Positions 10,708-19,505 of a DNA stretch of 31,056 bases are shown piece after piece; position 1 is the first letter of the stretch, and every line of letters starts with the position of its first letter. Under the pieces are notes generated by a model. That model did not search any database. It was not told the DNA's origin and was given only the letters and a program-made list of their open reading frames with translations. The position numbers were made by a program, and so were the translations under genes. Origin of the DNA: Saprolegnia diclina VS20 (lineage: Eukaryota; Oomycota; Saprolegniomycetes; Saprolegniales; Saprolegniaceae); contig NW_008246133.1 in the NCBI RefSeq assembly GCF_000281045.1, positions 223,788-254,843 on the forward strand, given 5' to 3'.

Positions 10708-11120
10708 CAGGACACGTCGTCGTCGTGGTCCGCGTTAACTTATTCGCCTTTCCAGCCCTCGCTGTGGCATCGCAGCTATATCCTATGTACTATGCTTGCT
10801 CGTATGCGGCGTGTACGACGCTGGCAGACCTGGCAGAGGGCTGCGCAGCAGACCGCGATGGATCTTCGTGCATGAAGGTGCAGGGAGGTTGATGCATCGC
10901 AATGTACGCGGGCCATGCCTGCACCTGGGCAGTGCGCGTGGCTAGCGCCATGCAGCGCCGGGCTCGCACGAGCCGGTCGCGGCGAGGCCCTGGCGGCGTG
11001 TGTGGCATGGCTTGTCCGGGCTCGCATCGGCAATAAAATAAATCTGGCATCGCCAAGCTCAAATGACCAGCGAATAAAATCCTTGCTTTTAAAATTCACA
11101 CAGTTCCATTGGCGGTTGGC
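10708..11120 (+). other. Intergenic region upstream of the Pfs2/WDR33 gene
   Basis: This 413-bp stretch has open frames on both strands but none with family features. A small perfect hairpin (GGCTCG..CGAGCC) lies near 10962-10975, and an AT-rich tract at 11030-11100 precedes the ATG and may contain the core promoter. No RNA gene was recognised. Confidence 0.4.
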
Positions 11121-12860
11121 ATGCAGCGGGGCGGCCACGGACACTACGGCGGCGGCCACCACGGCGGCGAGGGCGGCGGCGGCTACGGCGGCGGCGGCTT
11201 TGACAAGCAGCGCAGCCGCAAGCCCATCGTGCGCAAGTGCATCGACCCAAACTCCACCTTCATCTCGTACATCACGCAGCGCAAGTTTGCCCGCGACTAC
11301 CGCGACCTGCCGCCGCAGTACAGCATGAACCCGCACTCGGCGTACAAGCGCTACATGCTGCCACCCGGCGCCTTTGGCCGCGACGACCTCATGTCGTGCG
11401 TTGCGACCAAGTTTTGCCGCAGCTCGACCAACAAGCAGCGCTGCCCAGTCAACTGCCTCATGTGGACACCGGAAGGTCGGCGTCTCATCACGGGCAACTC
11501 GGTCGGCGAGTTTACGCTCTGGAACGGCCTCGCGTTCAACTTTGAGACGATCTTGCAGGCGCACGACGACGCGGTGCGCGCGATGGTGTGGAGCCACAAC
11601 GACAACTGGTTTGTGACCGCCGACCACGGCGGCGTCATCAAGTACTGGCAGTCGAGCATGACCAACGTCCAGCTCGTGCACGGCCACCGCGAAGCCGTCC
11701 GGTCGCTCTCGTTTTCGCCGACCGACTACAAGTTTGTGTCGTGCTCGGACGACGCGACCGTCAAAATTTGGGACTTCGAGTCGGTCAAGGAAGAGCGCGT
11801 GCTCACGGGGCATGGCTGGGACGTCAAGTGCGTGGCGTACCACCCGTCCAAGGCGCTGCTCGCGAGTGGCTCCAAGGACAACCTCGTCAAGATCTGGGAC
11901 CCCAAGTCGGGCGCGTCGCTCAACACGCTGCACGGGCACAAGAACACGGTCGTCAAGGTCGCTTGGAACCAGAACGGCAACTGGCTCCTCACCGCGTCGC
12001 GCGACCAGCTCATCAAGCTCTACGACATTCGGACGCTCAAGGAGTTTGCGACCATGAAGGGCCACACGCGCGAAGTCACGAGCCTCGCGTGGCACCCGAT
12101 CTACGAGTCGCTCTTCCTCTCGGGCTCGTACGACGGGTCGCTGCTCTACTGGCAGGTCGGGAAGGAAACCCCGATCGCGACGGTGCCGCACGCTCACGAC
12201 AATGCGGTCTGGGACATCCAGTGGCACCCGGCCGGCCACGTCGTCTCGACGGGCTCGAACGACCACAGCACCAAGTTTTGGTCGCGCAACCGCCCGGGCG
12301 ACTGCATGGACGACAAGTACAACAACCTGCAAGCGCCGACCGACGACCGCGTCGCGAGCGCCGTGCCCGGCATGGACGCGCTTCTGACGCCGTACGGCAG
12401 CCAAAAGCCGACGTCGCTGCCAGGTCGTCGGCCGCCGCCCGACAACTACACGTGCAACCGGTGCGGCACCAAGGGGCACTGGATCGAAGACTGCCCGCAC
12501 AAGGACGAGATGACGCAGAAGGCGCCGCCGCCGGGGTACCTCTGCAAGCGCTGCAACATTGCGGGCCATTACATCTCGGACTGCCCGCAGGCCAAGATTC
12601 CGCCGCCGTCGTACGTGTGCCACAAGTGCCGCCAGAAAGGCCACTGGAAGCAGGACTGCCCGAACGACCTGCCGCACTCGAACAAGCGCGGCCCGCCGGA
12701 CGGCCCCGAGCACGAAGCGAAGCGCTTTGAACAGGACTTTATGGCGTCCATGGTGAGCCGCAACAGCGGCTACACGAGCCATAGCAGCAACAACCACAGC
12801 AGTGGCGGTAGCTTCAACCGCGACCGCGATTACGGCGGCCGCCCACGCAGCAACTGGTAG
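11121..12860 (+). CDS. PFS2: Pfs2/WDR33-type polyadenylation factor with three CCHC zinc knuckles
   Basis: This single-exon gene encodes 579 residues; the first ATG is at 11121. A Gly/His-rich N-terminus is followed by the conserved pre-propeller segment typical of the family ([19 protein letters not shown], then [11 protein letters not shown]) and about seven WD40 repeats (for example [55 protein letters not shown]). Pfs2, FY and WDR33 are scaffold subunits of the nuclear cleavage and polyadenylation complex, and WDR33 contacts the AAUAAA signal. After the propeller come three CX2CX4HX4C zinc knuckles at about 445-458, 475-488 and 500-513, separated by proline-rich linkers, then a Ser/Asn/Gly/Arg tail. 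These knuckles are unusual for this protein and suggest an added RNA-binding function. Absence of introns and strong conservation fit a housekeeping gene. Confidence 0.93.
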   Translation: MQRGGHGHYGGGHHGGEGGGGYGGGGFDKQRSRKPIVRKCIDPNSTFISYITQRKFARDYRDLPPQYSMNPHSAYKRYMLPPGAFGRDDLMSCVATKFCRSSTNKQRCPVNCLMWTPEGRRLITGNSVGEFTLWNGLAFNFETILQAHDDAVRAMVWSHNDNWFVTADHGGVIKYWQSSMTNVQLVHGHREAVRSLSFSPTDYKFVSCSDDATVKIWDFESVKEERVLTGHGWDVKCVAYHPSKALLASGSKDNLVKIWDPKSGASLNTLHGHKNTVVKVAWNQNGNWLLTASRDQLIKLYDIRTLKEFATMKGHTREVTSLAWHPIYESLFLSGSYDGSLLYWQVGKETPIATVPHAHDNAVWDIQWHPAGHVVSTGSNDHSTKFWSRNRPGDCMDDKYNNLQAPTDDRVASAVPGMDALLTPYGSQKPTSLPGRRPPPDNYTCNRCGTKGHWIEDCPHKDEMTQKAPPPGYLCKRCNIAGHYISDCPQAKIPPPSYVCHKCRQKGHWKQDCPNDLPHSNKRGPPDGPEHEAKRFEQDFMASMVSRNSGYTSHSSNNHSSGGSFNRDRDYGGRPRSNW

Positions 12861-13884
12861 GCCCTCTCAATAGCTCGTTCAATCCCAAGCCCGTTCTTCT
12901 CGTCTTCTCTCTCCTCATTCACCGCATCTCGTGTCGCTACCTCGGACCAGAGATGCCTCTTCTCGCAGCCGCCTGTCCCGCTCACTGCTTCCATGGACGT
13001 CGGATGGCTGCTCGAGTAGCCTGAAGACGCGACCCGATGCTATGCAGACGAAGGCTGTGGCGAGGAGAGGACGTGGAGCGGGCGAGCCGTGTGACACGGC
13101 TGCCGGCTGCCGCATAGCCGCTGCTGCACGCATGAGGATCCTCCACGTCACATACACGCAAGCGATCAAAGCTCATTGTCGGGTCCTGTCTCGTCGTCTC
13201 GAGAAGATGGTTCGCAGAGTGGGATGCTGCGTACGTATCCAAGATGCGGTTCGCCTGCGCATCTGCGCCACCGCGCTTCGCCAAAGACCCATGGCGAGGC
13301 CATCATCGAGCTACCTGTTGTGCATGCGAATGGATGCCATAGACAAGCCTCGTCGTCGCCCAAGCTTCAGGACGTCGGCGGCTGCTTCGCGATGCTACTC
13401 TGGCCGCTGCCACCCAGAGTAGCCACGTCCGAGCCCCGCCTTGCCGTACCTCGTTCGCCTCGCCATGGCCATGCGCATCGCCCGCCGCCATGCGCTCCGG
13501 GCCTCGAGCAAGACCCATGCACAGCGCGGCCGTCCGGCGCGTGACAGCGGCCGCGGCCGCGGGATCTCATCGGGCCGTGCGTCACAGAAGTCAAGTCGAA
13601 TCAAATGTCTCTTGAAGTTTGTATGCGAAAACGCGATTTTTATTACCAACTGGTCCAACCGTAATCTCCAATTCCGGTTCGATTTTTCGGGCTATTAAAT
13701 GCGGATGTTTTATTCTACATACGATTGCCAAGTACAAGGATTAGAAAGAACGGGCCTGCGACAGAATTAGCGGCCAACGTGCCAAGAGTCCAGTGCGCAA
13801 TTCCGCCATCTTGACACGATCGCTCGCCACGCTGCCAAGTCGACGACGGCCCATCGGCGCGGCCTCGAGGACCGGATCAGCACC
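12861..13884 (+). other. Long intergenic region upstream of the PH-kinase gene
   Basis: About 1 kb without a supportable gene. Open frames on both strands have skewed Arg/Ser/Ala content typical of GC-rich shadows and show no domain. A short GC palindrome block (overlapping GCGGCCGC) lies near 13549-13562. The last 250 bp are AT-richer and include CTATTAAATGC near 13691, a possible TATA-like element. The start at 13885 has a good CACCATGG context. Confidence 0.4.
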
Positions 13885-15777
13885 ATGGAAGAGAAGGTGC
13901 TGCACCCGCAGGAGAGCTCGGCCTCGATGGGCGGCGCCAAGAAGAAGGAAGAGATCCTCTGGAGCGGCGTCCTCCAGAAGCGCGGCCACCTGCGCAAGAA
14001 CTGGCTCACGCGCTTCTTCGTCCTCACGCCCACGCACCTCCGGTACTACAAGAAGCCACGGTCGCCTCACATTAGCTCGACGTGGAACACGGACAAGCGG
14101 TATCTCCGCGGCGAACTGCGGCTCGCCGACCTTATCCACGTCGAGAGCTCGGGCGCCGACCACCGCCCGTACTGCTTTGTCGCGACCTTTGTACGGCAAG
14201 CCAACGTCCTTTGGCTCTACCACGCCCACTCGACCATCGACTATCACATCCAGGCCAACTCGGACGACGACCGCGACAAGTGGATCCGCCTCCTCACGTC
14301 GCAGCGCGGCCCCAAGTTCCACGCGAGCGTCTCATCGTCCTCGTCCATGAAGCTCGCGGGCGGCTCGTCGTCGTCAATGATCTGCCTCGCGCCGTCCGCG
14401 CCCCGCGATATCTACCTCTACATGGTCGGTCACTGCAGCGACGATCTACCGGGCGATGCGGTCGCTTCGGCCAAGGTACTCGCCGAGGAGTTTCCGATCT
14501 TTGTCGCGCTCATCCGGGAGCTCGATGGCGGCGACGACGAGCACGTGCTCGTGCACGTCCTCGATCAGATGGTCGGCGAGGTTCTCGACGGCGCATGGAA
14601 CGAGACCGTCAAGAAGGTGTTGGCGCTCGCGGCCGAGCAAAAGCTGGCGACCGCGTCGACGCTCTGGACAGATGCGGTCAAGACGGCGTACATGGTCATC
14701 ATGAAGGCCATGCACAAGCAAAGTGCTTCGTCCTCGTCGCGACAGCTGAAGTCGACGTTTGTGCACGGACCGCGGCTCCACCGGCAGCCGTCGTCGGCCA
14801 CGTTTGCGTCGACGTACTCGCTCGGGCGCATCCTGGGCTCGGGCGCCCACTCGGTCGTCCGCGTCGGGTGGCACCACCAGCAGCTCAAGCAAGTCGCTGT
14901 CAAGTGCATCGCCAAGGCCAAGCTGCTCCGGCACGAGCAGACGTCGCTTCTGCAAGAAGTGGCGATCCTCCGGCAGCTGCGCCACCCCAACATTGTCCCG
15001 CTCCTCGACTTTGTCGAAGAAGTCGACATGTACTACATTGTCACGCCACTCTGCACGGGCGGTGAGCTCTTCCAGGACCTCGTCAAGCGCACGCAGTACA
15101 CGGAAGACGACGCGCGCCACGTGCTCCTCAAGCTCGCGCACGCCGTCGCGTACATCCATGCGCAAAACATTATGCACCGCGACATCAAACCGGAGAACGT
15201 CCTCTTATTTTCGTCGGCGCCCGGCGCCGAGATCATGCTCGCCGACTTTGGGTTCGCGCGCATGAGCCTCGGGAACCACCTCGGCACGGCGTGCGGCACC
15301 CCGGAGTACATTGCACCCGAGGTCGTCAAGGGCATCAAGTACGGCATCGCTGTCGACTGCTGGAGCCTTGGCGTGCTCCTCTTCATCTTGCTCTCGGGCC
15401 AGCCGCCGTTCCCGGGGCACAACCACGCCGATATTCTCGCCCGCGTCGCTGTCGGCGCCTACTCGATGGACGCTGCGCCGTGGGTGCAAGTGTCGAACGC
15501 GGCCAAGGCTCTCGTCCGGCGGCTGCTCACGGTCGACCCCAGCCAGAGGCTCACGGCCGACGCTCTCCTGCACGACCCGTGGATGCTCGGCTGCAACACT
15601 GCTGGTACCGACGGCGGCGACGACGAGGGCAAGCGCGACGTGACGCAGCTCGGCTCGGCGCTCGAAGAGATGCGTCTCTGGCGCGCCTCGGGTGGCAGCA
15701 GCGGCCAACTGAGTCAAGCCGACGACCTGGACGACACGCTTCTCGACGATGAACTTGCCAAGCCCGTGGCCAACTAA
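13885..15777 (+). CDS. Serine/threonine protein kinase with N-terminal PH domain (CAMK-like)
   Basis: This single-exon gene encodes 630 residues. A PH domain spans about 24-138 (LWSGVLQKRGHLRKNWLTRF, ending in KWIRLLTS), expected to bind phosphoinositides or recruit the protein to membranes. A helical linker follows (about 170-280), then a full kinase domain at about 311-572. Visible motifs are the Gly-rich loop GSGAHSVV, Lys340 in VAVKC, the catalytic loop HRDIKPEN with Asp433, DFG with Asp454, GTPEYIAPEV and DCWSLGVLLFILLSGQPPF. All key catalytic residues are present, so it should be active. The GTPEYIAPE and DPWM patterns point to the AGC/CAMK side of the kinome, nearer CAMK. PH plus CAMK-like kinase combinations are common in oomycetes. 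The C-terminus is acidic. Confidence 0.93.
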   Translation: MEEKVLHPQESSASMGGAKKKEEILWSGVLQKRGHLRKNWLTRFFVLTPTHLRYYKKPRSPHISSTWNTDKRYLRGELRLADLIHVESSGADHRPYCFVATFVRQANVLWLYHAHSTIDYHIQANSDDDRDKWIRLLTSQRGPKFHASVSSSSSMKLAGGSSSSMICLAPSAPRDIYLYMVGHCSDDLPGDAVASAKVLAEEFPIFVALIRELDGGDDEHVLVHVLDQMVGEVLDGAWNETVKKVLALAAEQKLATASTLWTDAVKTAYMVIMKAMHKQSASSSSRQLKSTFVHGPRLHRQPSSATFASTYSLGRILGSGAHSVVRVGWHHQQLKQVAVKCIAKAKLLRHEQTSLLQEVAILRQLRHPNIVPLLDFVEEVDMYYIVTPLCTGGELFQDLVKRTQYTEDDARHVLLKLAHAVAYIHAQNIMHRDIKPENVLLFSSAPGAEIMLADFGFARMSLGNHLGTACGTPEYIAPEVVKGIKYGIAVDCWSLGVLLFILLSGQPPFPGHNHADILARVAVGAYSMDAAPWVQVSNAAKALVRRLLTVDPSQRLTADALLHDPWMLGCNTAGTDGGDDEGKRDVTQLGSALEEMRLWRASGGSSGQLSQADDLDDTLLDDELAKPVAN

Positions 15778-15954
15778 CTTATTAAGACGTCGTTGCTCGA
15801 CCTCCTGTACCAATATGACATGAACTTCAAAATATCGAGCTAGGGGAATCGATAGTATCGGTCTTGGCTAAGCGGCGGGATTGCACGTCGTCGTTTCGGT
15901 ATCAAGTTGATACGAGCGATGTTTCAACACAAGCCGAAAGTATCAACCAAAGGA

Positions 15955-16482
15955 TCCAGTGTAAAATTTTATTTTTTCTTAGCCAATCTCAAGTGTAACC
16001 AGCCACAGCCTACTGCGTTGTCTTGGGGCGCTTGGTGGATGGCGCTTGTCCTTGGTCTCTTCGTCATCGCCACGCACGAAGGCTTGGAGCCCTGCGATAC
16101 GTGCGACGTCGGTGTGACTCCACCTCGGTCTCTGGCAAAAGGTCGACGAGCGCTTGGAGGCTGGAGACGGGGCCATCGCGACAAAGGGCGAGGGAGCGGC
16201 CAGGTGATCAGCGGTGGCGTCCTGAACATCCGCTCGGCGCGTCTTGAACCAAAAGACGACGCACGGGCGGAAGCGCTGGCATGCGCGCCAATGAACGTAG
16301 AGACCACGCAGCCGACCAGCGGTACTGCAAAGCGGGGCGGCAGGCGCAGCGCTGGGTGCATCGTCGCATCGGCATCGCAAACTGCCCACCATTGCGATCA
16401 CCGAGGTCAACGCGACCCATAGATGGGTTACGCAGAAGAGACAGAGGAGGTCCTGCCCAGGTTGAAGTGGCATGTACTTCAC
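15955..16482 (-). pseudogene. Relic related to the 3' end of the 720-residue gene at 19506-21668
   Basis: Minus strand 16118-15955 is clearly similar to plus strand 21585-21750. Both encode H-[AT]-D-[IV]-x-R-I-A-x-LQAF-x-RGDDEETK, and the similarity continues past the stop codon of the intact gene into its 3' flank (GCAGTAGGCTG, CTTGAGATTG, AGAAAATAA-like blocks). Further upstream on the minus strand a frame stays open to 16482, but its composition is Arg/Cys/Ser-rich and matches the intact gene poorly; a second frame shows a different plausible fragment (SSLQALVDLLPETEV), suggesting frameshifts. It is best read as a decayed duplicate in inverted orientation. The alternative is a short real gene sharing only the C-terminal module. 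Confidence 0.5.
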
Positions 16483-16624
16483 TGTAGGTGATCTCTCGGA
16501 CTGGACGCAGCGGACCGCAGAGTCGACGAGGACGTCAACGATGGTAGCCTGTCCGTGACGAGCGACTCGTCACTACCTCGTCCACCAAGCGAGCAAACCG
16601 CACAGTTGAGGCAAGGCGACAAAA

Positions 16625-16646
16625 ACTACTACTACTGCCACTACTA

Positions 16647-16677
<31 letters not shown>

Positions 16678-16681
16678 GACA
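16625..16681. repeat. Trinucleotide microsatellite (TAC/GAC)n
   Basis: An imperfect run of CTA/TAC triplets passes into pure GAC triplets. It lies about 190 bp upstream of the dynamin-like start codon, in the presumed promoter or 5' UTR, and could vary in length between strains. Confidence 0.9.
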
Positions 16682-16868
16682 GCGAAACCGAGCCAGCATG
16701 GCCATGCGTTCCTGTGTGCGTGGCTCGCTTGATACAATTATCCGGATACCGCTTGATACTTTGCATGCCGCCTTGTCTCGTGTCGTCGTATCCGGATTCT
16801 ATCAACTCGATTTGCCTACACTGTACTCCACCTCATTCTTCAACCTCTCTCAACCAGCTCTCTCGACC

Positions 16869-19068
16869 ATGGTGCAACCCGCCTTGCACGACGACGCCGC
16901 GTCGACGCTGCTGCCACGTGCAGAGACGCGGCGCCTCGTCGACCGGCTCCGCGCCTTTGGCCTGGACAAGCACGTGGACCTGCCGCAGATCGCAGTGATG
17001 GGCGACACGTCCAGCGGCAAGTCGTCCGTCTTGTCGGCGCTCTCGGGCATCGCGTTCCCGTCGGCCGGCGAGCTCACGACGCGTTGTCCGACGCAGCTCA
17101 TCCTCTCGCACGCACATACACTGCATGGCACTGTCCGTCTCCGCCGCTTCCAGTCGACCGCCGCGCCAGCAACCGTCACGACGATCACGACCCTCGACCA
17201 AGTCACGTCGGCGATCGAAGCGCTGACGACGCAGCTGCTAGCCGAGGGCCAGAGCATCAGCGACGACGCGATCGAGATCACGCTTCAGGGCCCGAGCTTT
17301 CCGGATCTGACGCTCACCGACCTCCCGGGTCTCGTGCGCACCGTGCGTGATGGCGAAGACCCACGCATGATCCCACGCGTGCGCCAGCTCGTCAAGCGCT
17401 ACCTGGCGCAGGAGCGCACCATCATCCTCGCCGTCGTGCCGGCCAACGTCAGCATGCACAACTCGGAGATTTTGCAAGCTGCGGCCGAGGCCGACCCGAC
17501 TGGCGCCCGGACGCTCTCGATCATCACGAAACCGGACCTCGTCGACGTCGGCGCCGAGGCTGGCGTCGTCGAGTTGCTTCTCAACAAGACCAAGCAGCGC
17601 CGCCTCGGGTACCACATGGTCAAGTGTCGCGGCCAGCACGCGCTCAACACGGGCGTGTCGATAGCGGACGCTCGCCGCGACGAAGCCGCCTACTTTGCGT
17701 CGCACGACGTGTGGCGCACCATCGATCGGTCGCTTCTCGGCACGCAGAACCTCGCATTGAAGCTCTCGGCGCTGCTCACCGACACGATCGAGGCGGCGCT
17801 GCCGGCTGTCGCTGCCGAGTTGGACTCGCAGATTCGTGATTGCAAGCATCGTCTGGCGGAGCTCGGGGCGCCATTGGACACGCCCGAGGCCCGCCGCCGA
17901 AGCTTCTCCAACGTCGCTCGGACGGTCACGTCGCGGCTCGGCATGGCGCTCGACGGCTCGTACAACGACCTGTCCTTCTTTGACAACGATGAGGTCGGTG
18001 CAGACAACCGGCTCCGCGCGCAGCTCCGGGCGTTCGAGTCCGAGTTTAGCTCAGCCGTGGCCGACCACGCGACCGTGACAACGTCGATGGCCGACGACGC
18101 GGCGCGGAGTGTGGCGGTCGGCGACTACGTGCACGTGCGAGCAGCTGACGGATCCTGGACGCTGGACCAAGTCACGCGACTCCACGAGCGTCCAAATGAG
18201 GTGTTGACGACGTCGCAGCCGACGCACTGGCTCACGTACAGCCTTGACTGGCGCCACCTCCCGCGTCTGAACCTCGACGCGATCAAGACGCTCATGGTCG
18301 CCAACCGCGGTGACGAGCTCCCGCTCTTCCTCTCGTACACGACCTTTGCCAACATTGTGCGGCAGCAGTACGTTCGGCAATGGCACGCGCCCATGCACAG
18401 TCTCTACGGGTCGTATGCCCGGTCGCTCAAGGTCCTTCTCGGCCGCGCCATCGCGTCCAGCACCAGTGTTGGTGCGCTCCAGCGGCATCTCACATCGGTG
18501 GCCACGGACCTCATGACGTCGCTCGGCCGAGCCATGGAAGAGACGTTGGACGAAGCTCTCGCGATGGAAGCACGACCGTACACGATGAACACCGACGTAG
18601 CTGCTGGGTTCCACCGCCAACGGTCGATGCCGTTGCTGTCGGCCCTGGATGCCCTTGCTGGTACACACGATTTCGCGACTTCAAATCCTGTGGATTCATT
18701 CTTTTTGGTGTGTAGATGAGAGCGACGACGGCCGTGTCTCAATTGGCGCAGTCAAGGCCGTCGTGCAACTCCATTGCATGACGCACGAGTCGCTCGACGA
18801 CCTCCAGGCGCGGGACCTGCTCTGGGCGCTGCAGGCGTACCTGCACGTGGCTGCCAAGCGCTTCAGCGACAAGATCCCAATGCTACTCCAAGCGCGCTTC
18901 TTGGTGCCGTTCATGACGGAGCTCAGACACCAGCTGGCGACGACAGAGGCGACCGATGCGATCCTCGAACGGCTTTTGCGCGACGGAAATGCCACCGCGC
19001 GCACCGAGCTCGCGGCTAAGCTGCGCGCGCTGGAGCAGGCCAAGGCCGAGATCCACGCTGTCGTCTGA
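16869..19068 (+). CDS. Dynamin-like large GTPase (Mx/dynamin family) with an insert in the stalk region
   Basis: Exons 16869-18660 and 18716-19068 (intron of 55 nt) give 714 residues. The GTPase motifs are all present: G1 GDTSSGKSS (from residue 45), G2 threonine in ELTTRCPTQ, G3 DLPG (from 151) and G4 TKPD (from 220). A stalk/middle region follows, and the second exon supplies the GED-like C-terminal helix bundle (AKRFSDKIPMLLQARFLVPF, then LRALEQAKAEIH). There is no PH domain or proline-rich tail, so it is closer to Mx-like dynamins than to endocytic dynamin. Residues about 417-468 (VGDYVHVRAADGSWTLDQV and on) look like a small SH3/Tudor-like barrel inserted in the stalk. The frame is open upstream to an ATG at 16698, but that extension crosses low-complexity DNA; ATG 16869 (GACCATGG) gives a typical N-terminus. 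Confidence 0.88.
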
Positions 19069-19505
19069 AATTTACGAGTTTGAATACACAAGCTTTGCAT
19101 TACCAGACGCATGCTTTGGAGGGATATATGTTGCGCAACGGCAGTTGCGTGATATCGCACATACGGGTTGTACATACAAGCTCCAAGACAAAATCCTACA
19201 GAGGCAAAACCCTCAGATATGACGTGGCAAAGGCTGGTGGAAACTGCCAATGACGTGGCAAAGGCTGGTGGAAACAGCCAATGACGTGGCAAAGGCTGGG
19301 AACAGCACGACAAAAACCGACGACGAGTCTTCAAGTTGGCGATTTCAACGTTTGCAGTTGCCATTATTTGGACTCCTGTGATGCAGGGCGCGTCGATGCG
19401 AAATCAGGTAAAAAAGGGAGTTCCGCAGTATTCGTTGAGCCAATAATCGACGCGCAAAGGCCGCAGTTCCGCTATCACAAATTCATTTAACGTGGCAAAC
19501 GCAAC
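19069..19505 (+). other. Intergenic region with tandem repeats
   Basis: This 437-bp stretch between the dynamin-like gene and the next plus-strand gene contains the 31-bp tandem repeat at 19220-19299 and no supportable gene. The ATG of the next gene is at 19506. Confidence 0.5.
19220..19299. repeat. 31-bp tandem repeat, 2.6 copies, each with TGACGTGG
   Basis: Copies lie at 19220-19250, 19251-19281 and 19282-19299 (partial). The two complete copies differ at one base (ACTGCC versus ACAGCC). Each begins with TGACGTGGCA, which contains an ACGT core of the kind bound by bZIP factors. The array is about 200 bp upstream of the start codon at 19506, so a promoter role is possible. Confidence 0.85.

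Noticed and set aside
10776-12797. Very long minus-strand open frame (673 codons)
   Set aside because: It is the antisense shadow of the Pfs2/WDR33 gene; it is Arg/Val/His-rich with no domain, while the plus strand shows WD40 repeats and zinc knuckles.
12861-13884. Search for a gene or RNA in the 1-kb gap before the PH-kinase
   Set aside because: Frames are short and compositionally biased, and no tRNA or snRNA fold was recognised.
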